DNA from: Streptomyces sp. CC228A
GTDB lineage: Bacteria > Actinomycetota > Actinomycetes > Streptomycetales > Streptomycetaceae
Assembly (NCBI RefSeq): GCF_021390935.1
Contig: NZ_JAJPUI010000004.1
Location: forward strand, 434,001 to 498,000
DNA length: 64,000 nt
Direction of reading: 5' to 3'
Below, piece by piece: positions 1 through 7,953 of this stretch (positions are counted from its first letter, which is position 1; every line of letters begins with the position of its first letter). The notes below the pieces were generated by a model. That model had not been told where the DNA came from. It ran no database searches and saw only the letters and a program-made list of their open reading frames with translations. Both the position numbers and the translations under genes were made by a program.

Positions 1-75
1 CTCGTCGACGCCGTGGACCTCGGTACGGGCCGGGGGGCGGCGGACCTGGCCGCGCCGGCCCCGTCCGGCTCCTGA
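1..75 (+). CDS. 3' end of an upstream gene (truncated by window)
   Basis: The first 24 codons of the window read as the tail of a protein ending ...APAPSGS before a TGA at 73-75. The Ala/Pro-rich tail is typical of Streptomyces C-termini. Only the end is present, so the function cannot be assigned. The stop lies 41 nt before the methyltransferase start on the same strand, so it is probably the preceding gene of the same operon. Confidence 0.5.
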   Translation, partial: LVDAVDLGTGRGAADLAAPAPSGS

Positions 76-116
76 ACCACAGCTTCCCCTTCCCGTATCC
101 GACCCATGGAGGATCG

Positions 117-887
117 ATGACCGACCGGACCGCCGGCGGCACCGCCGCGTCCCAGGACGACGTGCGCGCACTGCTGGACTCGCTGCCCGAGACCCTGCCC
201 CGCGACGAGATCCTGGCCATCAACAGCGGCTCGAAGTCCGACATCCACACCGAGCGGACCTACCAGTACAACGGCTGGACCTTCACCCTGCCCCCCGGAG
301 TCTTCAAGCCGGGCGACACCAGCCGCATCATCCACGACCGCCTCCTGGACGGCACCATCCCCCTCAAGGGCCGCACCTACGCAGCGATCGGCGTCGGCCT
401 CGGCGTCGAAGCCGTCATCGCCGGCACCCTCGCAGCCCGCGAGGTCTACGCCGCCGACATCCACCCCGACAGCGTCGCCACCGCCACCGCCCACTACCAG
501 CGCATCGTCGGCCACCGCCCCGACACCCTCTTCCGACCCCTGGTATCCAACCTCTTCGAACAGTTCCCCGACTCCGCCCGACTCGACGTCATCACCTTCA
601 ACCCGCCCGCCGTCAGCACCCGCACCAGCGACGACCCCACCGTGGTCCGCAACGTCTGCGTCGGCACCGACATCGTCCTGCGCTTCTTCGACCAACTCGC
701 CACCCGCAACCTGCTCGCCCCGCACGGCGAAATCCACCTCACCGTCTCCAACACCGCCGAACTCACACGCATCATCCGCCACGGCATCGACGCAGGATTC
801 CACCCCGCCATCCAGCACCGCCAGACCTGGGACGGCGACAACTGCCAGGCATACCTGTTCAAACTCACCCGCCACAACGCCGCCTGA
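117..887 (+). CDS. HemK-like class I SAM-dependent methyltransferase
   Basis: 256 aa. A Rossmann-type methyltransferase core is visible: a degenerate glycine motif I (AIGVGLGVEAV, residues 90-100), an acidic motif II (YAADIHPDS, 111-119) and an FNPPAV motif (161-166). NPP motifs belong to MTases that modify planar nitrogen (HemK/PrmC, N6-adenine). The first 80 residues are not typical of PrmC, so a small-molecule or peptide substrate is as likely as a release factor. The start ATG follows GGAGG in the preceding bases. It heads a tight operon with a CysK-like enzyme (17 nt gap), which suggests methylation of an amino-acid-derived intermediate. Specific substrate unknown. Composition is markedly C-rich on the coding strand compared with genes from 2 kb on. 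Confidence 0.75.
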   Translation: MTDRTAGGTAASQDDVRALLDSLPETLPRDEILAINSGSKSDIHTERTYQYNGWTFTLPPGVFKPGDTSRIIHDRLLDGTIPLKGRTYAAIGVGLGVEAVIAGTLAAREVYAADIHPDSVATATAHYQRIVGHRPDTLFRPLVSNLFEQFPDSARLDVITFNPPAVSTRTSDDPTVVRNVCVGTDIVLRFFDQLATRNLLAPHGEIHLTVSNTAELTRIIRHGIDAGFHPAIQHRQTWDGDNCQAYLFKLTRHNAA

Positions 888-904
888 CCCGGGAGCACGA
901 CGAC

Positions 905-1939
905 ATGCACGAGCACATAGCCGAGGCCGTCAAGGAACCCGACGTCGTCACCGTCCCCCCCGGCGCGATCTGCCTGCGCTTCGAAACCATGAAGCTCTAC
1001 TCGGCACTCGGCGCAGTACGCCACCTGCTGGACACCGGACAGGTCAAACCCGGCGACACCCTCATCGACAGCTCCAGCGGCATCTACGCCCACGCCCTCG
1101 CCCTCGCCTGCCACCGCCACGGCCTCAACTGCCACATCGTCGGCTCCACCACCATCGACCGCACCCTGCGCGTCCAACTGGAGATCCTCGGCGCCACCCT
1201 CGAACAAGTCCGCCCCTCCCAAAACCTCCGCCTCGACCAGAACCTCCGCGTCCAGCGCATCGGCGAACTACTCCAGCAAAACCCGCACTACCACTGGATG
1301 CGCCAATACCACGACGCCATCCACTACCTCGGCTACCGCGACATCGCCGACCTCATCCGCAAAGAAGTCCCCAACGGACCCCTCTCCCTCGTCGGAGGCG
1401 TCGGCACCGGCGCATCCACCGGCGCCATCGCCACCTACCTGCGCGAAGCCGGCCGCGACGTCACCCTCATCGGCGTCCAACCCTTCGGCAGCGTCACCTT
1501 CGGCGCCGAACACGTCTCCGACCCCGACATGATCATCGCCGGGATCGGCAGCTCCATCCCCTTCCACAACGTCCGCCACCACCTCTACGACCGCATCCAC
1601 TGGATCAACTTCGACTACGCCATGTCCGGCGCCATCGAACTCCTGCGCGCCAGCGGCATCTTCGCCGGCCTCTCCGCAGGCGCCGCCTACCTCACCACCC
1701 TCTGGGAACAGAAACAAGACACCGACCCCACCTACATCTTCCTCGCCGCCGACACCGGCCACCGCTACGTCGACACCGCCTACGCCCACCACACCGCAGC
1801 ACCAGGCCTCGGCACCATGCGCCCCCACGAAGTCACCACACAAAACGAACTCAAGCACCCCTGGTCCGCCATGAACTGGCCCCCACCCGACAACGGACTC
1901 CTACACGACGCACCCGCCCTCATGGCCGAACCGGCCTAG
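905..1939 (+). CDS. PLP-dependent enzyme of the cysteine synthase (fold type II) family
   Basis: 344 aa. Fold-type-II PLP enzyme: a candidate Schiff-base lysine in RFETMKLYSALG (Lys about 30), the substrate-loop-like SSSGIYAHALA (56-66) and the glycine-rich phosphate-binding loop GVGTGASTG (165-173). Family members do beta-replacement on O-acetyl- or O-phospho-serine, or beta-elimination. The usual SxKDR around the lysine is absent, so this is not housekeeping CysK; a biosynthetic role (for example making a beta-substituted alanine) is inferred. Same strand and same C-rich codon style as the methyltransferase before it; the dioxygenase follows after 62 nt. The last 60 residues carry an unusual His/Thr/Pro-rich tail. 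Confidence 0.75.
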   Translation: MHEHIAEAVKEPDVVTVPPGAICLRFETMKLYSALGAVRHLLDTGQVKPGDTLIDSSSGIYAHALALACHRHGLNCHIVGSTTIDRTLRVQLEILGATLEQVRPSQNLRLDQNLRVQRIGELLQQNPHYHWMRQYHDAIHYLGYRDIADLIRKEVPNGPLSLVGGVGTGASTGAIATYLREAGRDVTLIGVQPFGSVTFGAEHVSDPDMIIAGIGSSIPFHNVRHHLYDRIHWINFDYAMSGAIELLRASGIFAGLSAGAAYLTTLWEQKQDTDPTYIFLAADTGHRYVDTAYAHHTAAPGLGTMRPHEVTTQNELKHPWSAMNWPPPDNGLLHDAPALMAEPA

Positions 1940-2001
1940 CGTCCCCCGCGTGCGGCCCGCCGCACCCCGTACCCGCCCCGTCCGACCGGAAGGTGCCTCC
2001 C

Positions 2002-2781
2002 ATGTCCCTCGACGCGCAGACCGCCCGCGGCTTCGTGCTCCTGCCCCGCCTCCTCGGCCCCGCCGAGACGGCGGCCGCGGCCCGGTCGGCGGAGTCCGTG
2101 CTCGCCCGCGTGACGGCGAAGGCACTGGACGGAACGGACGACGCCGCCGTGTGGCCGGACGGGCACCGGCTGGAGAAGGTGGACGGCACCACCGTCCACT
2201 GGGAGCCGGACGCCCGTCCGCCCGCCGTGCGCAGCCTGTCCCCCGTCACCCACCTGGACCCGGTGCTGGACGCCCTGTGGACCGACGAACGGATCACCGC
2301 GCCCATGCGCCGGATCGTGGGCCGCGACGACCTGGGGAGGTTCACGTCGAAGCTGAACTTCAAACGGGCCGGGGTCGGTTCGGAGTTCCGCTGGCACCAG
2401 GACTACCCCTACTGGTACTGCTGCGCGGGCCCGGACGCCCGGGACGTCGCCACCGCGATGGTCTTCCTCGACGATGTCACGGCCGACAACGGCGCCCTCC
2501 AGATCGTGCCGGGCAGCCACCTGGCGGGGCCCGCGCCCCGCGACCGCGCCGAGCCGACCGGCCTGCTGGTCGACACCGCGCGCACCGACGTGCGCGGCGC
2601 CGTGACCGTCGAGGCCCCGGCCGGATCGGTGCTGATGTTCCCGGGGCTCATCGTGCACCGCTCCGGCCCCAACCGGACGGCCCGCGACCGGCGCTCCCTG
2701 CTGCTGTGCTACCAGCCGGCGGGCCGCCCCGAGCTGGCCGGCCTGCCCTACCGGCCCGAGCGCCTGGACGACCTCCCCTGA
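2002..2781 (+). CDS. Phytanoyl-CoA dioxygenase (PhyH) family oxygenase
   Basis: 259 aa. Fe(II)/2-oxoglutarate oxygenase of the PhyH family: HxD facial-triad residues in WHQDYPYW (about 132-139), the distal His in IVHRSGPN, and an Arg-rich tail after it that would bind 2-oxoglutarate. Conserved PGSH is also present. ATG 2002 is chosen over an in-frame GTG at 1993 because GGAAGG lies just upstream of it and overlaps the GTG. PhyH enzymes in gene clusters hydroxylate or halogenate amino acids and small acids. Here it sits between a CysK-like enzyme and a DUF364-like protein, so hydroxylation of an amino-acid scaffold is the simplest inference. Confidence 0.8.
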   Translation: MSLDAQTARGFVLLPRLLGPAETAAAARSAESVLARVTAKALDGTDDAAVWPDGHRLEKVDGTTVHWEPDARPPAVRSLSPVTHLDPVLDALWTDERITAPMRRIVGRDDLGRFTSKLNFKRAGVGSEFRWHQDYPYWYCCAGPDARDVATAMVFLDDVTADNGALQIVPGSHLAGPAPRDRAEPTGLLVDTARTDVRGAVTVEAPAGSVLMFPGLIVHRSGPNRTARDRRSLLLCYQPAGRPELAGLPYRPERLDDLP

Positions 2782-2849
2782 CACCCCTCGCCTCCCGCCC
2801 CCTCCGTACCGCGCGTCCCGCGCCCGTACCCGTCCCGGAAAGAACACCC

Positions 2850-3671
2850 ATGCCTCCTGCCCAGCCGCAGTCCGTCCCGGACCTCCAGCAGGCCGTCCTG
2901 GAAGGCGCTTTCGGGCCGCTTCCGAGCAAGCTGGCCGTCACCAGCGCCTTCTGGCTGCACCACACCACACGCCTGGCCGGCAGCCGGGTCACGTACCACA
3001 ACCAGTACGTGCTGCTCCGCTCCGGCGACGCCTTCGGCGCGTGCGCCTTCGAAGCCGGGGAAGTGGACCCGGACTTCTGCGCCGACGCCTCCGGGCACAC
3101 CCTCGACACCCTGATCCGCCACGAGTCGGCCCCCGTGCGCATCGCCGCGCTCGACGCCTACCTCGGGCGGGTACAGCCCCACCGGGGCGCCGCCGGCGCC
3201 GAGACCGTCGTCCTGCCCACCGGAGCGCCGGAGGAGCGCGCGCAGGCCAGGGATGCGGCCGTCGCCGGACTCCTCGACATCGCGCCCGGCGCGAAGGTGG
3301 CCCTGGTCGGGGTGGTCAACCCGCTGGTCGCGGCGATCCGCGAGCAAGGCGGCCACCCGCTGCCCTGCGACTTCAACCTGCGCACCACCCACTGGGGCGA
3401 CCCCGTCGCGGACGACATGGCGGACGTGCTCGCCGAGGCCGACGCGGTCGTGGCGACCGGTATGACGCTCACCAACGGCAGCTTCGACCACCTCCTGGAG
3501 CACTGCCGCAAGCAGGAGGTCCCCCTCGTGGTGTACGCGCAGACCGGCAGCGCGGTCGCGCGGGCCTTCCTCGGTTCCGGTGTGACCGCCCTGTCCGCGG
3601 AGCCGTTCCCGTTCTCCCAGTTCAGCGCCGACGCGACCGCGCTGTACCGGTACCGGGCGGAGCGGGTGTGA
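2850..3671 (+). CDS. DUF364-like (putative heavy-metal chelation domain) protein
   Basis: 273 aa. The N-terminal half (about 10-110) resembles the DUF4213 partner domain; the C-terminal half holds a Rossmann-like region with GAKVALVGVVNPLV, then ADAVVATGMTLTNGSFDHLL, the signature part of DUF364 proteins. Family members are often annotated as putative heavy-metal chelation proteins and occur beside siderophore or metal genes; biochemistry is poorly known. ATG 2850 follows GGAAAGAAC; the open frame extends far upstream but overlaps the dioxygenase, so the upstream part is not used. The stop overlaps the MFS GTG start (GTGA), indicating translational coupling to the transporter. May bind metal or a chelating product. 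Confidence 0.65.
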   Translation: MPPAQPQSVPDLQQAVLEGAFGPLPSKLAVTSAFWLHHTTRLAGSRVTYHNQYVLLRSGDAFGACAFEAGEVDPDFCADASGHTLDTLIRHESAPVRIAALDAYLGRVQPHRGAAGAETVVLPTGAPEERAQARDAAVAGLLDIAPGAKVALVGVVNPLVAAIREQGGHPLPCDFNLRTTHWGDPVADDMADVLAEADAVVATGMTLTNGSFDHLLEHCRKQEVPLVVYAQTGSAVARAFLGSGVTALSAEPFPFSQFSADATALYRYRAERV

Positions 3672-4966
3672 GCAGCGAGACCAAGGGGGCCGCGGCGTCC
3701 CCGCAGACCTCCGGCACCGCCCCGGAGCCGGCCGGCACGGCCCCGAAGTCGGGGGCCGTGCCCGGGGACCTGGCGATGACCCGGGTCCTCTGGCCGTTCA
3801 TGCTGGCCTCCGCCGCGGGGCTGGTGCCCTTCACCGTCTACAGCACGTTCCTCGTCCCCATCTCCGAGGCCTCCGGCGGCAGCGTGGCGGCGCTGGGCCA
3901 GCTGCGCGGCCTCGGCGGGCTGGCCGCCCTCGCCGTGGGCACCGCGCTGGCGCCGCTGATCGACCGCGTGCGCAGGGAGTGGGCGGCCGCGGGCGGCCTG
4001 GCCGTGCTCGCCGTGTCGGCGGCGCTCGGTGCGAGCGGCGGGTTCCTGCTGCTGGCGGCGTTCTGCCTGCTCGTGGGCGCGGGGACAGCCGTGCTGAACC
4101 CGGCGCTGACCGCCGCCGCGGCCGACCGGTTCGACGACGACGCGGCGGCGGGCCGGGCCGCCACCCTGATCACGGCGACCCAGTCGCTGACCGCGCTCCT
4201 CGCGGCGCCGCTCGTCGCCCTGCCGGCGCTGGTGTGGGGGTGGCAGGGCGACCTGTGGGCCATGGCGGCCCTGTGCGCGGTGCTCGCCCTGTACTTCCTG
4301 CTGCGCGGCCGCCGCAAGGCAGGGCCCGGCGCCGAGGCGCCCGGTGGTGCGGCCAGGCCCGGCTACCTGGAGTCGTTCCGGCTCCTGGCGGGTCTGCCCG
4401 GCGTGGTGCCGCTGCTCCTGGTCGCCATGTTGCGGACGGCCGCGTTCATGGGGTACCTCGCCTACCTGGCGGCCTTCTACGACGAGCGGTTCGGGCTCGC
4501 GCCGGAGCCGTTCGCGCTGGTGTGGACCCTGAGCGGGACGTCGTTCTTCCTCGGGAACCTCTTCGCCGGACGGCTGCTGAGCGCCGAGCGGACGAAGCTC
4601 CCCGCGGAGGCGCTGATGACGATCGCACTGCTGCTCGCCCTGGCCGCGCTGGTCGGCGTGTTCTTCACGCACACGCTCTGGCTGGCCCTGCCCCTGACGG
4701 CGCTCGTCGGCGCCGGGCACGCCACGGTCGCGGCCTGCGTCACCACCCTGCTGGTACGGCGCTGCGGCTCCCTGCGCGGCACCGCGCTGAGCGTGAACGC
4801 GGCCGGGATGAGCTTCGGCGTCTTCGCCGGCGCCGGGCTGGGCGGTGTGGGCCTGGCGCTCGGCGGGTTCGCGGGCGCCGCGGCCGCCCTGGGCGGGGTG
4901 ACCCTCGCCGCCCTCGTCTGCGCCCGGCTCGTCGCCCGCTCCTCCCCCGCCGCCGCCGGGGCGTGA
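3668..4966 (+). CDS. MFS transporter (probable exporter)
   Basis: 432 aa. About 12 hydrophobic segments begin near residue 38 (VLWPFMLASAAGLVPFTVYS) after a polar Ala/Thr/Pro-rich N-terminal tail of roughly 35 residues. The start is the GTG that overlaps the previous gene's TGA; upstream sequence in the same frame is antisense-like and not used. As the last gene of a biosynthetic-looking operon, it probably exports the product, but import of a metal-product complex is also possible. No terminator with a long stem is obvious behind it. Confidence 0.8.
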   Translation: MSSETKGAAASPQTSGTAPEPAGTAPKSGAVPGDLAMTRVLWPFMLASAAGLVPFTVYSTFLVPISEASGGSVAALGQLRGLGGLAALAVGTALAPLIDRVRREWAAAGGLAVLAVSAALGASGGFLLLAAFCLLVGAGTAVLNPALTAAAADRFDDDAAAGRAATLITATQSLTALLAAPLVALPALVWGWQGDLWAMAALCAVLALYFLLRGRRKAGPGAEAPGGAARPGYLESFRLLAGLPGVVPLLLVAMLRTAAFMGYLAYLAAFYDERFGLAPEPFALVWTLSGTSFFLGNLFAGRLLSAERTKLPAEALMTIALLLALAALVGVFFTHTLWLALPLTALVGAGHATVAACVTTLLVRRCGSLRGTALSVNAAGMSFGVFAGAGLGGVGLALGGFAGAAAALGGVTLAALVCARLVARSSPAAAGA

Positions 4967-5214
4967 CCCGGCGCGGACGGGTGCGCCCGCCCGGTCGGGG
5001 CTGACCGGGCAGGCGCACCAGCTTCACGACGGGCATGTTCGAGTGGGCCGACTACGGCGGCGGTCGTCCACGACTCCCGCTTCGTCGCGCGCGGCCGCAT
5101 GGGCCGGACCATGGCCTTCGTCGCCCGCGCGGTGCAGCACGGCCTCACCGCGGGCGGGGGCGGCCTGCGGCGTGGGGCCTCCGGCACCGGGGCCTACGAC
5201 GTCGACGGGCCGGG
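4967..5214. other. Intergenic stretch with possible coding remnant
   Basis: Between the convergent MFS and SDR genes. On the plus strand, codons from about 5011 read TSFTTGMFEWADYGGG in one frame. From about 5063 a second frame reads VVHDSRFVARGRMGRTMAF and continues with protein-like composition to about 5140. This looks like a broken gene fragment, but I do not recognise the family, and chance coding appearance in GC-rich DNA cannot be excluded. Confidence 0.25.
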
Positions 5215-5913
5215 CTACGGCGACGCCGCCGGGGCCCCCGCCGTGCGGACCGCCGGTGCCGCGGGCTCCGTGAGAGCGGCGAGGATCACGTCCACGGCCT
5301 CGCCGACCGTACGCCCCCGGGGCAGGGCGGGCGGGGCGCCGGCCACGGCCCGCTCCGCGAACCCCGACTCCACGTGCGGCAGCCTGATGTCCAGAACGGC
5401 CGGGCCGGTGCGCCGCCGCTCGCGGCGCACCGCGGCCAGCCAGGCGGCCAGCGCGGCCTTCGACGCCGCGTAGTCCGCCATGCCCGCCGGCGCGGCGTCC
5501 ACCACGACCCCGGTCACCGCGGCGAGGGCGCCGCCCGGCGGCACGGCGGTGAGCGCCGCGCGGAGGACGGCCGCGGGGGCCAGTGCGTTGACCGTCAGCA
5601 GGTGCTCGGCGACCGCGTCGCCGACCGACTCGGCCGGGCCGAAACCGGCGACTCCGACGCAGACCACCACCGCGTCGAGGCCGCCGAGCTCGTCCACCGC
5701 CCAGGGGACCGTACGGGCGCAGCCGTCCAGGTCGTAGGCGTCGAACCGGCGGGCCGGCGCGCCGCCGCAGGCCGCGGCGACCCGGGCCAGGGAGTCCGGG
5801 TCCCGGCCCGCCACCGCGACGCGGGCGCCCTGCCCGTGCAGCCGCCGCGCCAGGGCGGCGCCGATGGCTCCGGTGGCGCCGGGTACGAGCACGCGCGCGC
5901 CTTCCACCTCCAT
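5215..5913 (-). CDS. Short-chain dehydrogenase/reductase (SDR), atypical active site
   Basis: 232 aa. N-terminal dinucleotide motif VPGATGAIGAALARR (TGxxxGxG class) and the YxxxK pair in ADYAASKAALAAW. The position 13 residues before Tyr, normally catalytic Ser, is Gly here (VTGVVVD), so activity may be altered. Two ATGs compete: the first (5919) abuts AGGAGG directly, while the second (5913) has 6 nt spacing and is chosen. Substrate unknown. It lies alone between the first operon (convergent) and a DUF4383 gene upstream on the same strand. Confidence 0.75.
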   Translation of the reverse strand: MEVEGARVLVPGATGAIGAALARRLHGQGARVAVAGRDPDSLARVAAACGGAPARRFDAYDLDGCARTVPWAVDELGGLDAVVVCVGVAGFGPAESVGDAVAEHLLTVNALAPAAVLRAALTAVPPGGALAAVTGVVVDAAPAGMADYAASKAALAAWLAAVRRERRRTGPAVLDIRLPHVESGFAERAVAGAPPALPRGRTVGEAVDVILAALTEPAAPAVRTAGAPAASP

Positions 5914-6100
5914 GATCATCCTCCTCTCCCGCGGTCTCGGCCGCCGGTGCGTCCCGGTCGTCGGTGCGCCCTGGTCGCCGGTGCTTCTCGGCTGCCGGCG
6001 GGTTCCGGGTCATCGATGCGCCCCGGTCGTCGGTGCGCTTGGGGCGCCGGTGCCCCCGAGCACCGGGGGTGACGGCCGCCGTGTGTCCCGCCGGGCCGGG

Positions 6101-6730
6101 TCAGTCCCGGCCGGAGGCGACGGCCCGGGAGGCGTCCGGGGCCTGACCGGACCGGGCACCCGGCGCGCTCGCGTCCGCTGACGCGGCTTCGGGCGCCCGG
6201 CGTCCCCGCGCCTGGCCGAGGGCCTCCTGCCGGGCCCGGCGCCGCGCCGCGAGGGCCTCGCGCGCCGCCTCGCGGGGGTGCCGGCGCCGCCAGTAGGGGT
6301 TGTCGTGCGGCAGGGTGCCCGACACCCGCCCGTACATGCCGAAGCAGGCGATGAGCAGGCCCATCACGAAGCTGAACATGACGTTGGTCATGCCGAAGCC
6401 GAGGACGTTGGCGGGGCGGTCCAGGGTGAAGACGTGGAAGAAGCCGCTGAGCACGAACAGCGTGCCGACGGTCATGTTAAGGGTCGACGCGACGTTGCCC
6501 CCGATCACGGCCCCGCCGATGAGGACGAGTCCCACGACGACCGAGAGCAGGCTGAGCACACCGTTGGTCGTCATCCCCGCGATGCGAGTGCCGTCCGTGT
6601 CGAAGGGGCTCAGCCGGTCCGCGAAGCCCAGGCAGCCGAACACCAGCAGGACCACTCCGCACAGCCCGGCCCCATAGCGGTACACCCGGGCAAGCCGGTG
6701 GTCCACGGGCAGTTCCTCGCGCAGCCTCAT
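6101..6730 (-). CDS. DUF4383 family integral membrane protein
   Basis: 209 aa. Four hydrophobic segments: about 14-35 (GAGLCGVVLLVFGCLGF), 53-75, 84-104 and 112-132, followed by a basic, Ala/Arg-rich cytoplasmic tail of about 70 residues. This is the layout of DUF4383 proteins common in Streptomyces; their function is unknown. The conserved FHVFTLDRPANVLGF stretch lies between segments 3 and 4. The ATG at 6730 is the first start giving an intact first helix; a longer frame upstream is arginine-rich shadow sequence. Transcribed away from the photolyase remnant. Confidence 0.75.
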   Translation of the reverse strand: MRLREELPVDHRLARVYRYGAGLCGVVLLVFGCLGFADRLSPFDTDGTRIAGMTTNGVLSLLSVVVGLVLIGGAVIGGNVASTLNMTVGTLFVLSGFFHVFTLDRPANVLGFGMTNVMFSFVMGLLIACFGMYGRVSGTLPHDNPYWRRRHPREAAREALAARRRARQEALGQARGRRAPEAASADASAPGARSGQAPDASRAVASGRD

Positions 6731-6991
6731 GACGCGTCCTCTCCGTCGCTCGGAAGCGCCCCCGCGACGAAGCCGATGCTCCGTCCGCCTTCGTCCGCTT
6801 TTCTCCGCGGACACGGGGATCGGTTGCAGGGCCGTCCGGGGCCGAGGCGAAGCACGTCGTGCGGGCGGCATCCGGAGCAGGCCCGGCGGCGGGACCGGGG
6901 CGGCGGGCGCCGCGGGACGGCGGGACCGGCCGGCCGGCGCGGCCGTGCACGCGGTGCAGGCGTGACCGGCCAAGAGCGAGGAGGCGCTGTC

Positions 6992-7942
6992 GTGACGGTT
7001 CCCCACTGACTGCTCGGCGACCGGCTCGGTCCGCACTTCCTGACCGCCGGGCCGGAGGGCCCCGCACGGGACGCGCCCGTGGTCATGATCGAGGCCCGCT
7101 CGGTGTTCCGCCGCCGGCGCTTCCACCGGGCGAAGGCGCACCTGGTGCTCTCCGCCATGCGGCACCACGCCGCGGAGCTCGGCGACCGGGTGCGCTACGT
7201 CCGCGCCGAGACCTACCGGCAGGGGCTGCGCGAGGCCGTCGGGGACGGCCCGGTCACGGTGCACCACCCGACCTCGTACGCGGCGCTGCGGCTGGTACGG
7301 TCCCTCGGCGCCGTCACGGTGCTGCCGGCGCGCGGCTTCCTCGTCGCCCGCGACGACTTCCGCGCCTGGGCGGACGGGCACGGTAATGAGCGGCTGCGGC
7401 AGGAGGACTTACCGGTGGGTGCGGCGCACGCACGGTCTGCTGGTGGACGGGGACGGCCCCGCGGGCGGACGCGGGAACCACGCCACGACAACCGCGAGCC
7501 GCCGCCCCGCGGCGCGCCCTCCCTGGGCGCGCCCGCGCCGAATTGGCCGCGGGAGGACGGCATCGACGCGGAGGTGCGCCGCGGCCTCGACCGCTGGGAG
7601 CGGGAAGGGGCGGTCCGCTTCGTGGGCCGGGACGGGCCGCGCCTCTTCCCCGCCTCCCGGCGGGAGGCGCCGGCCGCGCTGCGCCGGTTCGCCGAGCGCC
7701 GCCTCGCCGGGTTCGGGCCGTACGAGGACGCGATGCCGGCGCGGGACCCGGTCATGAGCCACAGCCTGCTGTCGTCGTCCCTCAACCCTCGGCCTGCTGC
7801 GTACTGGGCCTTCCTGCACCGGCACCGCGCCCGGCTGGAGCGCAATCCGCGGATGACGCGGGCGGTGCGGGGCCTGGACCGGCTCGGGGACCTGGACGGG
7901 CTGCTGGACCGGGAGCGGCGGCGCGGCGACGGCCCGCCCTGA
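6992..7942 (+). pseudogene. Decayed FeS-BCP type (6-4)/bacterial photolyase-cryptochrome pseudogene
   Basis: The N-terminus of a DPRP/FeS-BCP photolyase is recognisable: GTG 6992, then a TGA at 7007-7009 where the family has Trp of HWLxGDQLGPHF, then EARSVFRRRRFHRAKAHLVL from 7085. Around 7408 the frame shifts (two bases lost where FYRWVRRTHG is expected), returning near 7480 (HDNREPPP). After MSHSLLSSSLN (about 7785) the sequence jumps directly to a C-terminal piece, YWAFLHRHRARLERNPRMTR. A full-length member is about 500 aa, so roughly 240 residues, including the FeS cysteines and FAD-binding core, are gone. Nonsense, frameshifts and a large deletion make this a true pseudogene. Its stop is 11 nt from the convergent FAD oxidoreductase. 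Confidence 0.85.
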
Positions 7943-7953
7943 CCCCCGGGCGG

